64,000 nucleotides of DNA from Tragulus kanchil (GCA_022376925.1 JAIOJX010000025.1:143241301-143305300); one strand, 5' to 3'. Shown: positions 34,986-47,753, counted from the first letter of the stretch. Notes: generated by a model from the sequence alone, not told the origin. Made by a program: numbers and translations.

Positions 34986-36987
34986 GTATCACCAAAAGCA
35001 TAGAGAACAGAGTTCACATTTTAAATACACTAGCATATTGTATTTTGTCTGGAGTCAGAGAAGAACGCATCTTCACCAAAGACTGTCTTAATAAATCAGC
35101 TATAAATTCTCACTACATAGATCGGGGTGGGGGTGGGGTCACTCTTTTCATTTCTTTGCATCTCCTGAGGTAATAACATGCCTCAGACAATAATCAGGAA
35201 AGTGGTATTCACTAAAGCTCTAACATATATGGAGAATTCTATGAATTTGTAATTTCCAATTGAACTTTAGCTCAATGTATGCTATATGATTAGAGAAGGA
35301 AAAAGCAACCTACTCTAGTATTCTTGCTTGGAGAATCCCATGGACAGAGGAGCCTGGTGAACTGTAGTCCATAGGGTCACAGAGAGTTGAACACAATTGA
35401 GCAACTGGCCACACACATGCTATGTTATACATTCCTTGAATCTTCTTGAAATTCATTTCTTATATAAACTAAAAGTGCTATTATGCTATCACTTGTACAT
35501 TTTTTTCACATATTATGGTACAAATGTATTAAGCAAACTGGAAATTAATCAATTAATTGGAGATCACAGCAGCATAAATGAGATTTCATATCTTGCTGAA
35601 TTTAGTGTAGCTCAATCTAGTGCTTAGTGTCTGTCTGTGAAATGATGTAAAAAACTTTTTATCAGTGATACATGCAATAGACTTACTTATTCACTAGCTT
35701 TCATTGGCTGACAGTGTAAAATAGGAATAAAATGTATATTAATAGGATAATCTAAGACATTGGGATTTGTGTGTATGTGCATTGGGCTGGTCAAGAGGTT
35801 AGTTCAGGTTTATTCATAAGATTTTATGGAAAAACCCAAACAAACTTTTTTGCTAATCCAGAGAAATTTCAAGCCTACTGCCCTATTTATGTATGAAGCT
35901 CTGCTTGGAACACGGTACCTGCCCAATACTTCTTCCTTTATAGAGAAGCCTTCATCTCTTCTTTGTTTAGACAAATTCTATGCTTCTTCTGTGATCACAT
36001 CCAACTCACATCTTTTATGAAGTGTGTCCCTTACTGGAACTTATAATTTAGTTTTATGTTTTGTAAGGATACATACTACTCTGTCATAGTTTTTTCTATC
36101 CACTCAAAATGTATCACCAAAAGCATAGAGAACAGAGTTCACATTTTAAATACACTAGCATATTGTATTTTGTCTGGAGTCAGAGAAGAACGCATCTTCA
36201 CCAAAGACTGTCTTAATAAATCAGCTATAAATTCTCACTACATAGATCGGGGTGGGGGTGGGGTCACTCTTTTCATTTCTTTGCATCTCCTGAGGTAATA
36301 ACATGCCTCAGACAATAATCAGGAAAGTGGTATTCACTAAAGCTCTAACATATATGGAGAATTCTATGAATTTGTAATTTCCAATTGAACTTTAGCTCAA
36401 TGTATGCTATATGATTAGAGAAGGAAAAAGCAACCTACTCTAGTATTCTTGCTTGGAGAATCCCATGGACAGAGGAGCCTGGTGAACTGTAGTCCATAGG
36501 GTCACAGAGAGTTGAACACAATTGAGCAACTGGCCACACACATGCTATGTTATACATTCCTTGAATCTTCTTGAAATTCATTTCTTATATAAACTAAAAA
36601 GTGCTATTATGCTATCACTTGTACATTTTTTTCACATATTATGGTACAAATGTATTAAGCAAACTGGAAATTAATCAATTAATTGGAGATCACAGCAGCA
36701 TAAATGAGATTTCATATCTTGCTGAATTTAGTGTAGCTCAATCTAGTGCTTAGTGTCTGTCTGTGAAATGATGTAAAAAACTTTTTATCAGTGATACATG
36801 CAATAGACTTACTTATTCACTAGCTTTCATTGGCTGACAGTGTAAAATAGGAATAAAATGTATATTAATAGGATAATCTAAGACATTGGGATTTGTGTGT
36901 ATGTGCATTGGGCTGGTCAAGAGGTTAGTTCAGGTTTATTCATAAGATTTTATGGAAAAACCCAAACAAACTTTTTTGCTAATCCAG
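34745..36987. repeat. Direct duplication L, period 1125 bp
   Basis: Bases 34745-35861 recur at 35870-36987. One A is gained (CTAAAAGTG versus CTAAAAAGTG near 35470/36596). The seam 35862-35869 is 8 bp. Confidence 0.95.
35293..35418 (+). mobile_element. Bov-A body, 5'-truncated Bov-tA
   Basis: Lacks the tRNA head. Begins GAGAAGGAAAAAGCAACC, then AGTATTCTTGCTTGGAGAA, TCCCATGGACAGAGGAGCC and AGAGTTGAACACAATTGAGC. A copy lies at 36418-36543. Confidence 0.88.
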
Positions 36988-39126
36988 TATGTTAAATGTT
37001 TCAGAGGAAAATACCATTATAACAGTTCTCCCAGGACTTTGGAAGAATAGGCTATGCTTATATTAAAAGCAAAGCCACACAATATGGGTGAATATGTTTG
37101 GATAATTACTCCAGTGATATAAAACAGAAGATTCACTACTTATATGTATATCAATATAATCATAATAATAATTAATATATTTGCAATATTCTTAGAACCA
37201 ACAATTTCAAAACTCAGGCCTATATATTAAATGCTAACAATACTAACACAAAGAGATATGGCATTATATAACTATCAAATAATGTCAACTCTTCAACTCA
37301 TTTAGCTCACATACTGTTGTGATTCTTGATGTGTGAATTTGGCTAGGCTACAGTCCCTAGTTATTCAATCGAACACTAATCTAGGTGTTGGTCTGAAGGT
37401 ATTTCCATAAATATGATTATAATCCGTTGACTTCAAGTAAGAGATTTTTTTCCAGATAATCTAAATGTCTCTGATTTAATCATTTGAAATGCCTTAAATC
37501 AGAGCTGAGGCTTCCCTGATAGAAGACATTCCCCTGTAGAAAGTAGTTTCAGCCATGGCCAGCAGGGTTCCCGACTGCCTTTCCTGGTAGCCTGCCTCAT
37601 AGATTTTGGACTTGCCCAGCCAAATATTTTGTGTGTGTGAATATGTAAGTATGTAGGTTTATATACACAAAACTCAGATCTGTTAATAGAATACGGTGAC
37701 TACAGCAAAAGGGTGGCCAGCAATTAGCCAGGTGAAGAAGGTGAGGGCTGGACAGAGTGTTACCAGCATAGAAACCAGTCTGTGCAAAGGACTAGATCAG
37801 AATGAGCAGGATGCTGACTGGAAATACACGCTGGATAATGCAGCCAAGATTATGAGTTGCAGAAAGGAAAGAGACTAGACTGGTATTGTCCGGTTCCCAG
37901 GGAATTTAGCCTTGCAGAAAACTTTGTAATGTAACAAAAACCTGGATCTAAACCTTCCGGTGTATATGATCTTGGCCAAGTCCTGTAAAATAGGAATAAA
38001 ATGTATATTAATAGGATAATCTAAGACATTGGGATTTGTGTGTATGTGCATTGGGCTGGTCAAGAGGTTAGTTCAGGTTTATTCATAAGATTTTATGGAA
38101 AAACCCAAACAAACTTTTTTGCTAATCCAGTATGTTAAATGTTTCAGAGGAAAATACCATTATAACAGTTCTCCCAGGACTTTGGAAGAATAGGCTATGC
38201 TTATATTAAAAGCAAAGCCACACAATATGGGTGAATATGTTTGGATAATTACTCCAGTGATATAAAACAGAAGATTCACTACTTATATGTATATCAATAT
38301 AATCATAATAATAATTAATATATTTGCAATATTCTTAGAACCAACAATTTCAAAACTCAGGCCTATATATTAAATGCTAACAATACTAACACAAAGAGAT
38401 ATGGCATTATATAACTATCAAATAATGTCAACTCTTCAACTCATTTAGCTCACATACTGTTGTGATTCTTGATGTGTGAATTTGGCTAGGCTACAGTCCC
38501 TAGTTATTCAATCGAACACTAATCTAGGTGTTGGTCTGAAGGTATTTCCATAAATATGATTATAATCCGTTGACTTCAAGTAAGAGATTTTTTTCCAGAT
38601 AATCTAAATGTCTCTGATTTAATCATTTGAAATGCCTTAAATCAGAGCTGAGGCTTCCCTGATAGAAGACATTCCCCTGTAGAAAGTAGTTTCAGCCATG
38701 GCCAGCAGGGTTCCCGACTGCCTTTCCTGGTAGCCTGCCTCATAGATTTTGGACTTGCCCAGCCAAATATTTTGTGTGTGTGAATATGTAAGTATGTAGG
38801 TTTATATACACAAAACTCAGATCTGTTAATAGAATACGGTGACTACAGCAAAAGGGTGGCCAGCAATTAGCCAGGTGAAGAAGGTGAGGGCTGGACAGAG
38901 TGTTACCAGCATAGAAACCAGTCTGTGCAAAGGACTAGATCAGAATGAGCAGGATGCTGACTGGAAATACACGCTGGATAATGCAGCCAAGATTATGAGT
39001 TGCAGAAAGGAAAGAGACTAGACTGGTATTGTCCGGTTCCCAGGGAATTTAGCCTTGCAGAAAACTTTGTAATGTAACAAAAACCTGGATCTAAACCTTC
39101 CGGTGTATATGATCTTGGCCAAGTCC
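36841..39126. repeat. Direct duplication M, period 1143 bp, no spacer
   Basis: Bases 36841-37983 are followed directly by 37984-39126 at a constant offset of 1143, with no difference noticed. The first 147 bp also end duplication L, so they exist three times (35715, 36841, 37984). Confidence 0.96.
37318..37665 (+). mobile_element. MLT2-type (ERVL) LTR, diverged
   Basis: GTGTGAATTTGGCTAGGCTAC, TTATTCAATCGAACACTAATC, GGTCTGAAGGTATTTCCATA, GAAATGCCTTAAATCAGAGC, GATTTTGGACTTGCCCAGCC follow the order of an MLT2 solitary LTR. No internal retroviral sequence is adjacent. The family name is from memory; another old LTR with the same phrases is possible. A copy lies at 38461-38808. Confidence 0.6.
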
Positions 39127-39145
39127 CCTTAGCTTTGGTACTGTC
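39084..39145 (+). mobile_element. Possible MIR fragment
   Basis: ACCTGGATCTAAACCTTCCG and GATCTTGGCCAAGTCCCCTTAG resemble the MIR core (GTGTGACCTTGGGCAAGTCAC). Copies lie at 37942-37983 (partial) and 40263-40324. Confidence 0.45.
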
Positions 39146-39194
39146 AGGACCCTATTAGTTTTGCTTTGAATATTAGCTTTCCTAACACTATTTT

Positions 39195-39352
39195 TGGACT
39201 TCCCTGGTGGCTCAGTGTTAAAAGAGTCTACCTGCCAATGTAGGAGTTATGGATTCAATCCCCGTGTCAGGAAGAACCCTTGGAGAAGGTTCCACTGAGA
39301 GAAGCCTGGCAGGATTCCAAAAGAGTTGGACAAAACTTAGTGACTAAACAAC
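39195..39352 (+). mobile_element. Bov-tA SINE, internally shortened
   Basis: The head is GGACTTCCCTGGTGGCTCAG and CTACCTGCCAATGTAGGAG. The body is shortened, moving quickly from CTTGGAGAAGGTTCC to AGAAGCCTGGCAGG and AAAGAGTTGGACAAAACTTAG. A copy lies at 40374-40531. Confidence 0.88.
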
Positions 39353-40975
39353 ATTACTTTTAATAAAAATGTTTTTTTAATAAATAGTATGCATATAAAT
39401 GAATTATCTAATTACAACAGAAAAAAATTACTTAAAGTGATTTGTTGTCTAAAATCCTACATAGTACCTACATAGTAGGTACAGCCAAGAGGGTTGGGTG
39501 ATGAAAGAGTGTCCAGAGCTCTATAGTAAAGGAGAACAGCATCTCAGACCTATTAGTTAGGAACACAAAAGGTAGCTTAGACCCATACCCACCACGTTAT
39601 GCTGACATAACACTGCAGAGACAAGATCCAGGATACAAAAATGCCCTTTTCAGCTTCCAGAAACCTGCAACCCAAGGTGGCACTGGTGGCCTGTTATTCT
39701 CTGGAGCTCTCAAAGAGTTCTGTTTATGTAATTCTAGGCAGAAGTATGTTTTCTCTTGATGAAAAAGGATAGTTTATGATTAGAGGAATATTTCCTTAAC
39801 ACTTTTAACTGAAATGTAATTGGCATATACCATAATTTTAAGGTGTGTGATGATTTAATATCTGTATGTATTAGAGGTTATCACTACAGTAATTCTAGTT
39901 AACATCCATCACCACTCATAGTTAAAAGTTTTCTTTCTTGAATGTGAGCTACTCTCTAAGGCTTTACAATAGTATTAACTATGGTTTCCCCAAACTCAGA
40001 TCTGTTAATAGAATACGGTGACTACAGCAAAAGGGTGGCCAGCAATTAGCCAGGTGAAGAAGGTGAGGGCTGGACAGAGTGTTACCAGCATAGAAACCAG
40101 TCTGTGCAAAGGACTAGATCAGAATGAGCAGGATGCTGACTGGAAATACACGCTGGATAATGCAGCCAAGATTATGAGTTGCAGAAAGGAAAGAGACTAG
40201 ACTGGTATTGTCCGGTTCCCAGGGAATTTAGCCTTGCAGAAAACTTTGTAATGTAACAAAAACCTGGATCTAAACCTTCCGGTGTATATGATCTTGGCCA
40301 AGTCCCCTTAGCTTTGGTACTGTCAGGACCCTATTAGTTTTGCTTTGAATATTAGCTTTCCTAACACTATTTTTGGACTTCCCTGGTGGCTCAGTGTTAA
40401 AAGAGTCTACCTGCCAATGTAGGAGTTATGGATTCAATCCCCGTGTCAGGAAGAACCCTTGGAGAAGGTTCCACTGAGAGAAGCCTGGCAGGATTCCAAA
40501 AGAGTTGGACAAAACTTAGTGACTAAACAACATTACTTTTAATAAAAATGTTTTTTTAATAAATAGTATGCATATAAATGAATTATCTAATTACAACAGA
40601 AAAAAATTACTTAAAGTGATTTGTTGTCTAAAATCCTACATAGTACCTACATAGTAGGTACAGCCAAGAGGGTTGGGTGATGAAAGAGTGTCCAGAGCTC
40701 TATAGTAAAGGAGAACAGCATCTCAGACCTATTAGTTAGGAACACAAAAGGTAGCTTAGACCCATACCCACCACGTTATGCTGACATAACACTGCAGAGA
40801 CAAGATCCAGGATACAAAAATGCCCTTTTCAGCTTCCAGAAACCTGCAACCCAAGGTGGCACTGGTGGCCTGTTATTCTCTGGAGCTCTCAAAGAGTTCT
40901 GTTTATGTAATTCTAGGCAGAAGTATGTTTTCTCTTGATGAAAAAGGATAGTTTATGATTAGAGGAATATTTCCT

Positions 40976-41572
40976 TAACACTTTTAACTGAAATGTAATT
41001 GGCATATACCATAATTTTAAGGTGTGTGATGATTTAATATCTGTATGTATTAGAGGTTATCACTACAGTAATTCTAGTTAACATCCATCACCACTCATAG
41101 TTAAAAGTTTTCTTTCTTGAATGTGAGCTACTCTCTAAGGAACTTTCAAATATTCAATAGTATTAACTATGGTCACTGTGCTCAACCTTATTGCCCCATG
41201 ACTTACATATTTTGTACCTGGAAGCTGATGTATCTTGGGCCCTTTTGCCCATTTTGCCCAGTCCACCAATCTGTTCTTTATATACATGGACTTATTTTTT
41301 TTCCCTTCAGATTCCACTTATAAGTAAGATCACAGTGTATCTGCCTGTTTGACTTATTTCACTTATCACAATGCCATAAAGGACCATCTATGTTGTTGCA
41401 GATGACAAGATTTCCTTCTTTTTATGGTTAACAGTCTCCATTGGGTGTATGTATACATGTTTGTTTATTTTTTAATTTTATTTTTACTGAAGTATTTTGT
41501 TTTGATTGAAGTATAGTTGATTTACCGTGTTGTGTTCATTACTACTATACATCAAACTGATTCAGTTATATA
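40976..41572 (-). mobile_element. L1 3'-UTR sequence, antisense (two fragments)
   Basis: The segment from about 40976 (ACTGAAATGTAATTGGCATA, AACATCCATCACCACTCATAG, CATTTTGTACC-type and CATGACTTACATATTTTG phrases) to 41460 fits an older L1 3' end. From 41482 a ruminant L1 3' end starts (GAAGTATAGTTGATTTACCG) and is cut at 41572 by BovB. The older part is also present at 39797-39961 and again at 42200-42570. Confidence 0.72.
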
Positions 41573-42146
41573 TTGTTGTTGTTATTCAGTCAAGAAGTTG
41601 TGTCCAACTCTTTGTGACCCTGTAGGCTGTAGCATGCCAGGTTCCTCTGTCCTCCACTGTCTCCTGGAATTTGCTCAAATTCATTTCCAAGAGTCAGTGA
41701 TGGCTATCTAACCATCTTTATCTCTGCCACCCCTTTTGCCTTCAATCTTTCCCCGCATCAAGGTTTTTTCTAGTGAGTTGGCTCTTCACATCAGGTAGCC
41801 AAAATATCAGAGTCTCTGCTTCAGCATCAGCCCTTTCAATGAATATTCAGGGTTGATTTCCTTTAGGATTGACTGGTCTGGTCCCCTTGCATCCCAAGGG
41901 ACTCTCAAGAGTCTTCTCCAACATCACAATTCAAAAATATCAGTTGTTCAATTCTCACTTTCCTTATTGTCCAACTCTCACATCCATACATGACGGCTGG
42001 AAAAGCCATAGCTTTGACTATATGGATGTTTGTCAGCAAAGCAGTGTCTTCACTTTTTAATATTCTGTCTAAGTTTGTCATAGTTTCCTTCCAAGGAGCA
42101 AGTATCTTTTAATCTCATGGCTAGCGTCACTATCTACAGTGGGTTA
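41573..42146 (-). mobile_element. BovB LINE, 3' portion
   Basis: Antisense BovB beginning with (TTG)n, then GTGTCCAACTCTTTGTGACC, CATCAGGTAGCCAAAATATC, GATTGACTGGTCTGGTCCCC and CACATCCATACATGACGGC. It interrupts an L1 3' end: L1 sequence stops at 41572 and resumes after the second copy at about 43266. Confidence 0.93.
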
Positions 42147-42677
42147 TTGGTGGTGGGAAACCAAGTAATTAAAAGGTGTGTGATAAAACATCCATTCAAC
42201 ACTCATAGTTAAAAGTTTTCTTTCTTGAATGTGAGCTACTCTCTAAGGAACTTTCAAATATTCAATAGTATTAACTATGGTCACTGTGCTCAACCTTATT
42301 GCCCCATGACTTACATATTTTGTACCTGGAAGCTGATGTATCTTGGGCCCTTTTGCCCATTGGGCCCAGTCCACGAGTCTGTTCTTTATATACATGGACT
42401 TATTTTTCCCTTCAGATTCCACTTATAAGTAAGATCACAGTGTATCTGCCTGTTTGACTTATTTCACTTATCACAATGCCATAAAGGACCATCTATGTTG
42501 TTGCAGATGACAAGATTTCCTTCTTTTTATGGTTAACAGTCTCCATTGGGTGTATGTATACATGTTTGTTTATTTTTTAATTTTATTTTTACTGAAGTAT
42601 TTTGTTTTGATTGAAGTATAGTTGATTTACCGTGTTGTGTTCATTACTACTATACATCAAACTGATTCAGTTATATA

Positions 42678-43251
42678 TTGTTGTTGTTATTCAGTCAAGA
42701 AGTTGTGTCCAACTCTTTGTGACCCTGTAGGCTGTAGCATGCCAGGTTCCTCTGTCCTCCACTGTCTCCTGGAATTTGCTCAAATTCATTTCCAAGAGTC
42801 AGTGATGGCTATCTAACCATCTTTATCTCTGCCACCCCTTTTGCCTTCAATCTTTCCCCGCATCAAGGTTTTTTCTAGTGAGTTGGCTCTTCACATCAGG
42901 TAGCCAAAATATCAGAGTCTCTGCTTCAGCATCAGCCCTTTCAATGAATATTCAGGGTTGATTTCCTTTAGGATTGACTGGTCTGGTCCCCTTGCATCCC
43001 AAGGGACTCTCAAGAGTCTTCTCCAACATCACAATTCAAAAATATCAGTTGTTCAATTCTCACTTTCCTTATTGTCCAACTCTCACATCCATACATGACG
43101 GCTGGAAAAGCCATAGCTTTGACTATATGGATGTTTGTCAGCAAAGCAGTGTCTTCACTTTTTAATATTCTGTCTAAGTTTGTCATAGTTTCCTTCCAAG
43201 GAGCAAGTATCTTTTAATCTCATGGCTAGCGTCACTATCTACAGTGGGTTT
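42678..43251 (-). mobile_element. BovB, duplicate of 41573-42146
   Basis: Same sequence at an offset of 1105 through duplication O. This copy runs into the true downstream flank. Confidence 0.93.
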
Positions 43252-43265
43252 TTTGGGGGGGTGGG

Positions 43266-44560
43266 GACACAGTGCGTTTCTTTAAGCATTCTTCTCTATT
43301 ATGGTTTATCATAGAATATTGAACATAGTTCTCTGTGCCATACAACCTCGTTCTGATCCACTTCATAGATAAAAGAGTGCACCTGCTCACCCCAGCCTCC
43401 CACTCCATCCCTCCCTTAATGCCCTCCCCCTCAGCAACCGCCAGTTTGTTCTCTATGTCTATGATTCTGTTTCAGTTTGGTAGGTTGGTTCATTTGTGTC
43501 ACATTTTAATTTCCATATATAAGTGACACTATGTGGTATTTGTCTTTCTCATTCTGACTTACTTTACCTAGGATGGTCTTCTCTGGTTGCATCCATGTTG
43601 CTCCAAATGCCATTATTGCATTCGTTTTTTATGGCTGAGTAATACTCTAACCCATGATGGACATCTTTTAAAATTTTATTCTGTTTATAATGGGAGAATA
43701 ATTACTCTGCAATATTGTGATGATTTCCACTGTATGTCAACATGAATTAGCCATAGGCATCCATACATCCCCCATTCTGAACCACCCCCGCACCTCCATC
43801 CCCATCCCACCCATCTGGGTTGTGGTAGAGCACCTTCCCTACCATATGATGCTGGGAACCACTTTCAAGCTCCCTGCATCATAGAGCAAATCCCCACTGG
43901 CTATCTGCTTTACCTATGGTGATGTGTATGTTTTAGTATTAGTCTCTCAAGTCATCCCACCTTCTCCCTCGCACAGTGACCACAAGTCTGTTCTTTATGT
44001 CTGCATCTCCTTTGTGGCCCTGCAGATAGGATCATCAGTAACATCTTTCTAGAGTAGAGTATATGCATTCATATATGATATTTGTCTTTCACTTTCTGAC
44101 TGACTTCACTCAATATAATAGGCTCTCTGTTCATCTGCCTCATTAGAATTGATTCAGTTGCGTTCCTTTTAACAACTGAGTAATATTTCATTGTGTATAG
44201 TATCACAATGTCTTTATCCACTCATCTGTCAAAGGAAATCTAGATTGCTTCAGTGTCCTAGCAATTGTAAATAGTGCTTTGGTGAATATTGGGGTATACG
44301 TGTGTTTTTCAGTTTTGGTTTCCTGAGAAAGTGTGCCCAGTAGTGGGATTGCTGGATACAGCATCCTTATCCATTCATCTTAGATTGTTTCTCATATCTT
44401 GGCCATTGTGGATAGTGCTGCTGTGAATGTAGGAGTATATGTATCTTTTGTATTACAGGATTTTTCCAGATAAATACTCAAGGTGGGATTGCTGAATCAT
44501 ATGGTAACTCAACTTTTAGTTTTCCAAGAAACCTCCAAACTGTTTTTCATTGTGGCTGTA
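43266..44560 (-). mobile_element. Series of antisense L1 3' ends
   Basis: 43266-43660 continues the L1 cut by BovB (TATCATAGAATATTGAACATAG, TGTATTTGTCTTTC-like, ATGGCTGAGTAATACTC). At about 43670 a second L1 3'-UTR restarts (TTTACAATG-equivalent, then CCATCCCACCCATCTGGG and ATTTGTCTTTCACTTTCTGA). A third junction near 44360 resumes with TTATCCATTCATCTTAGATTG. The order is 3'-UTR towards ORF2, restarting each time, which indicates separate truncated insertions or rearranged pieces. Confidence 0.8.
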
Positions 44561-46356
44561 CCAACTTACAGTCCCATCAACAATGTAAGAGAGTTCTTTT
44601 TTAATCCACATCCTCTGCAGTATTAGTTATATGTAGACATTTGAGTGATGGTCATACTGAACAGTGTGAGGTGGTACCTCAGTTTAGTTTAGATTTGCAT
44701 TTCTCTAATAATTAGCTATGTTGAGCATCTTTTCATGTGCATCTTGGAAAATGTTTATTTAGGTGTACAGTCCATCTTTTTATTTTTTATGAATTTTTAT
44801 TTTATTACAGAATTTTGCTGTTTACATATGTCCCCTCCCTCTTGAACTTCTCTCCCATTGCCCTCCCAAGCCCACCCCTCTGGGTTGTTGCAGAGTCCCT
44901 GTTTAAGTTCCCTTAGTCTTAGAGTGGATTCCCATTGGTTATCTATTTTACATATGGTAATACAAGTTTCAGTGTTACTCTTTCCATACTTTTCACTCAT
45001 TCCTCGGCTCCCTCCAGTGTCCGTAAGTCTGTTCTCTGTGTCTGTTTATTGCTGCTCAACATGCACATTTGCCAGTACCATCTTTCTAGATCCCATATAT
45101 ATGTGTCAGTATACAATATTTATCCTTCTCTTTCTGACTTACTTCACTCTGTATAATAGGCTCTGAGTTCATACAACTAATTAGAACTGATTCAAATGCA
45201 CTTTCTATTGCTGAGTAATATTCCATCGTATATATGTACCATGTCTTCTTTATCTATTCATCTGTCGATGGACATCTAGGGTATTTCCATGTTCTGGTTT
45301 ATTGTAAATAGTGTTACAATGAACAATGGAGTACATGTGTCTTTTTCAATTTTTATTTCCTCAGGGTATATGTGTAGTAATGGGATTGCTAGTTCATACG
45401 GTGGTTCTATTTCTAGTTTTTTTGAGGAATCTCCATAATGTCTGCCATTGTGGCTATACCAACTTACAGTCCCATCAACAATGTAAGAGAGTTCTTTTTT
45501 AATCCACATCCTCTGCAGTATTAGTTATATGTAGACATTTGAGTGATGGTCATACTGAACAGTGTGAGGTGGTACCTCAGTTTAGTTTAGATTTGCATTT
45601 CTCTAATAATTAGCTATGTTGAGCATCTTTTCATGTGCATCTTGGAAAATGTTTATTTAGGTGTACAGTCCATCTTTTTATTTTTTATGAATTTTTATTT
45701 TATTACAGAATTTTGCTGTTTACATATGTCCCCTCCCTCTTGAACTTCTCTCCCATTGCCCTCCCAAGCCCACCCCTCTGGGTTGTTGCAGAGTCCCTGT
45801 TTAAGTTCCCTTAGTCTTAGAGTGGATTCCCATTGGTTATCTATTTTACATATGGTAATACAAGTTTCAGTGTTACTCTTTCCATACTTTTCACTCATTC
45901 CTCGGCTCCCTCCAGTGTCCGTAAGTCTGTTCTCTGTGTCTGTTTATTGCTGCTCAACATGCACATTTGCCAGTACCATCTTTCTAGATCCCATATATAT
46001 GTGTCAGTATACAATATTTATCCTTCTCTTTCTGACTTACTTCACTCTGTATAATAGGCTCTGAGTTCATACAACTAATTAGAACTGATTCAAATGCACT
46101 TTCTATTGCTGAGTAATATTCCATCGTATATATGTACCATGTCTTCTTTATCTATTCATCTGTCGATGGACATCTAGGGTATTTCCATGTTCTGGTTTAT
46201 TGTAAATAGTGTTACAATGAACAATGGAGTACATGTGTCTTTTTCAATTTTTATTTCCTCAGGGTATATGTGTAGTAATGGGATTGCTAGTTCATACGGT
46301 GGTTCTATTTCTAGTTTTTTTGAGGAATCTCCATAATGTCTGCCATTGTGGCTATA
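44561..46356. repeat. Direct duplication P, period 898 bp, within L1
   Basis: Bases 44561-45458 are followed directly by 45459-46356, with a CCAA microhomology at each boundary and no difference noticed. This is the only unit clearly shorter than 1 kb, and the only one bounded by homologous L1 positions on both sides. Inside, another L1 3'-UTR starts near 44780 (TTTTATTTTATTACAGAATT, CCCCTCCCTCTTGAAC). Confidence 0.95.
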
Positions 46357-47450
46357 CCAATTGACATTCCCACCCACAGTGCATGAGGGGTTCCCTTTTC
46401 TGCACACCCTCTCCAACATTTATTGTTGGTAGACTTTTTGATGATGGCCATTCTGACTAGTGTGAGGTAATGTCTCATTGTAGTTTAGATTTAGAGAATG
46501 TTTTGCTTGCAATTTCTTCTAGGTGTTTCATGGTATTGTGTGTTATGGTTAAGTCTTTAAGCCATTTTAAATTTATTTTTGTGTGTTATGAGAAGGTATG
46601 CTCTAGCTTCATTGATTTACATGTGGTTCTCCAATTTTCTAACACCACTTGCTGAAGATACTGTCTTTTTTCCATTGTATATTCTTGCTTCCTTCATTGA
46701 AGATTGACTCTAGGTATTTAGGTTTATTTCTGCCAATGGCACACTTTTTTGGTTACCACAGCTTTGTAGTATTTGTCTGAAATCTGGGAGGGTTATGCTT
46801 CCTGCTTTGTTCTTTTTCTTCAGGATTGCTTTGGCAGTTCTGGATCTTTTATGGTTCCATATGATCGTTAGGATTATTTGTTCTAATTCTGTGGAAACTG
46901 TTATGGGTAATATGATAGGGGTCTCATTAAATCTGTAGCTTGCTCTGAGTAGTATAGCCATTTTAACAACATTAATTCTTTCAATCCAAGAGCATGGGAT
47001 ATCTTTCCACTTCCTTGATCATCTTCAATTTCCTTTATTAATGTTCTGTAGTTCTCAGCATATAAATCTGTTACCTTCTTGGTCAGGATTATTCATTCCT
47101 AAGTATTAAATTTTGTTGGGTGGTTGTAAATTTAGAAGGTATTTTTTAAATTCTCTTTCTGATATTTCATTATTAGTAAAGAAATGCAACTGAATTGTGA
47201 ATGTTAATCTTATGACCTACCTTGCCAAATTAATTTATTGATTGTAGTAGTATTTTATGGAGTCTTTATGGTTTCCTATATATAATATTATATCATCTAC
47301 TTTGATGATAATTTTACTTCTTTCCTCTTGATTTGAATTCCTTTTATTTCTTTTCATTGTCTAATTGCTGTGGCTAGGACTTCCAATACTGTGTTGAAGA
47401 GAGAGGTAATAGTGGGAATCCTAGTCTTCTTCCAGATCTTAGCAGGAAGA
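46357..47450 (-). mobile_element. L1 3'-UTR to ORF2, antisense
   Basis: Continues with ACATTCCCACCCACAGTGC, TTGATGATGGCCATTCTGAC, AGTGTGAGGTAATGTCTCA, then jumps near 46490 into ORF2 sequence (CCACTTGCTGAAGATACTG, GGAGGGTTATGCTTCCTGC, AATCTGTAGCTTGC, GGACTTCCAATACTGTGTTG). Internal deletions remove much of ORF2. The right half is repeated by duplication Q. Confidence 0.85.
46710..46961 (-). pseudogene. L1 ORF2 carboxyl-region fragment
   Basis: The minus-strand frame reads [19 protein letters not shown], followed by [23 protein letters not shown] and [12 protein letters not shown]. These align with the conserved L1 ORF2p segment downstream of the reverse transcriptase domain (MAILPKVIYRFNAIPIKLP, FIWNQKRARIAK, NKAGGITLPDF). 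The open part is only 84 codons of a protein of about 1275 residues, so it is a dead fragment. The first methionine is internal to the real protein. Confidence 0.85.
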
Positions 47451-47507
47451 TTTCTTGCCTTTCTTTGTTTTTATCTTTTTTTTTTTTTTTTGGCTATTGA
47501 GCTGTGC

Positions 47508-47542
47508 AATATAATTGTATAATATAATTGTATAATATAATT
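47508..47542. repeat. 13-bp AT-rich minisatellite
   Basis: AATATAATTGTAT occurs twice in tandem plus a 9-bp partial third unit. A copy lies at 48561-48595. Confidence 0.9.
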
Positions 47543-47753
47543 ATTTTGGACATTAACATTTTATAAGATATAATTTACAAATATTTTATACTACTCAGTT
47601 GTTGCTCTCTGTGCCCTAGTTTGAACTGACCATGGCATTTAAGATTTCCACTTTAAGTTACATTTATCCACAAATCTCTTCTGCTCTTGGTCTGCTCTCA
47701 GGGTGTCTAGTTGATTGGGCCAAGGAAGGTGGTATTTCTTTTGTCTCTGGATT

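Larger units (their letters stand above)
38813..41140. repeat. Direct duplication N, period 1179 bp
   Basis: Bases 38813-39961 recur at 39992-41140. The 30-bp seam 39962-39991 is a corrupted form of what follows the second copy (both contain AATAGTATTAACTATGGT). Overlap with duplication M gives three copies of 37670-37983. A 60-codon frame repeated at 37696, 38839 and 40018 lies in this block, but it matches nothing I know. Confidence 0.95.
41093..43251. repeat. Direct duplication O, period about 1106 bp
   Basis: Bases 41093-42146 recur at 42200-43251. A cluster of changes occurs near 41250/42358 (CATTTTGCCCAGTCCACCAATC versus a GGGCCC / CACGAGTC version). A T run is 3 bp shorter in the second copy. 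The 53-bp seam 42147-42199 contains altered pieces of 41020-41092. Confidence 0.94.

Noticed and set aside
37696..37878. 60-codon frame present three times (37696, 38839, 40018)
   Set aside because: The copies are identical because of duplications M and N. The sequence resembles no protein family and sits next to LTR and MIR remnants.
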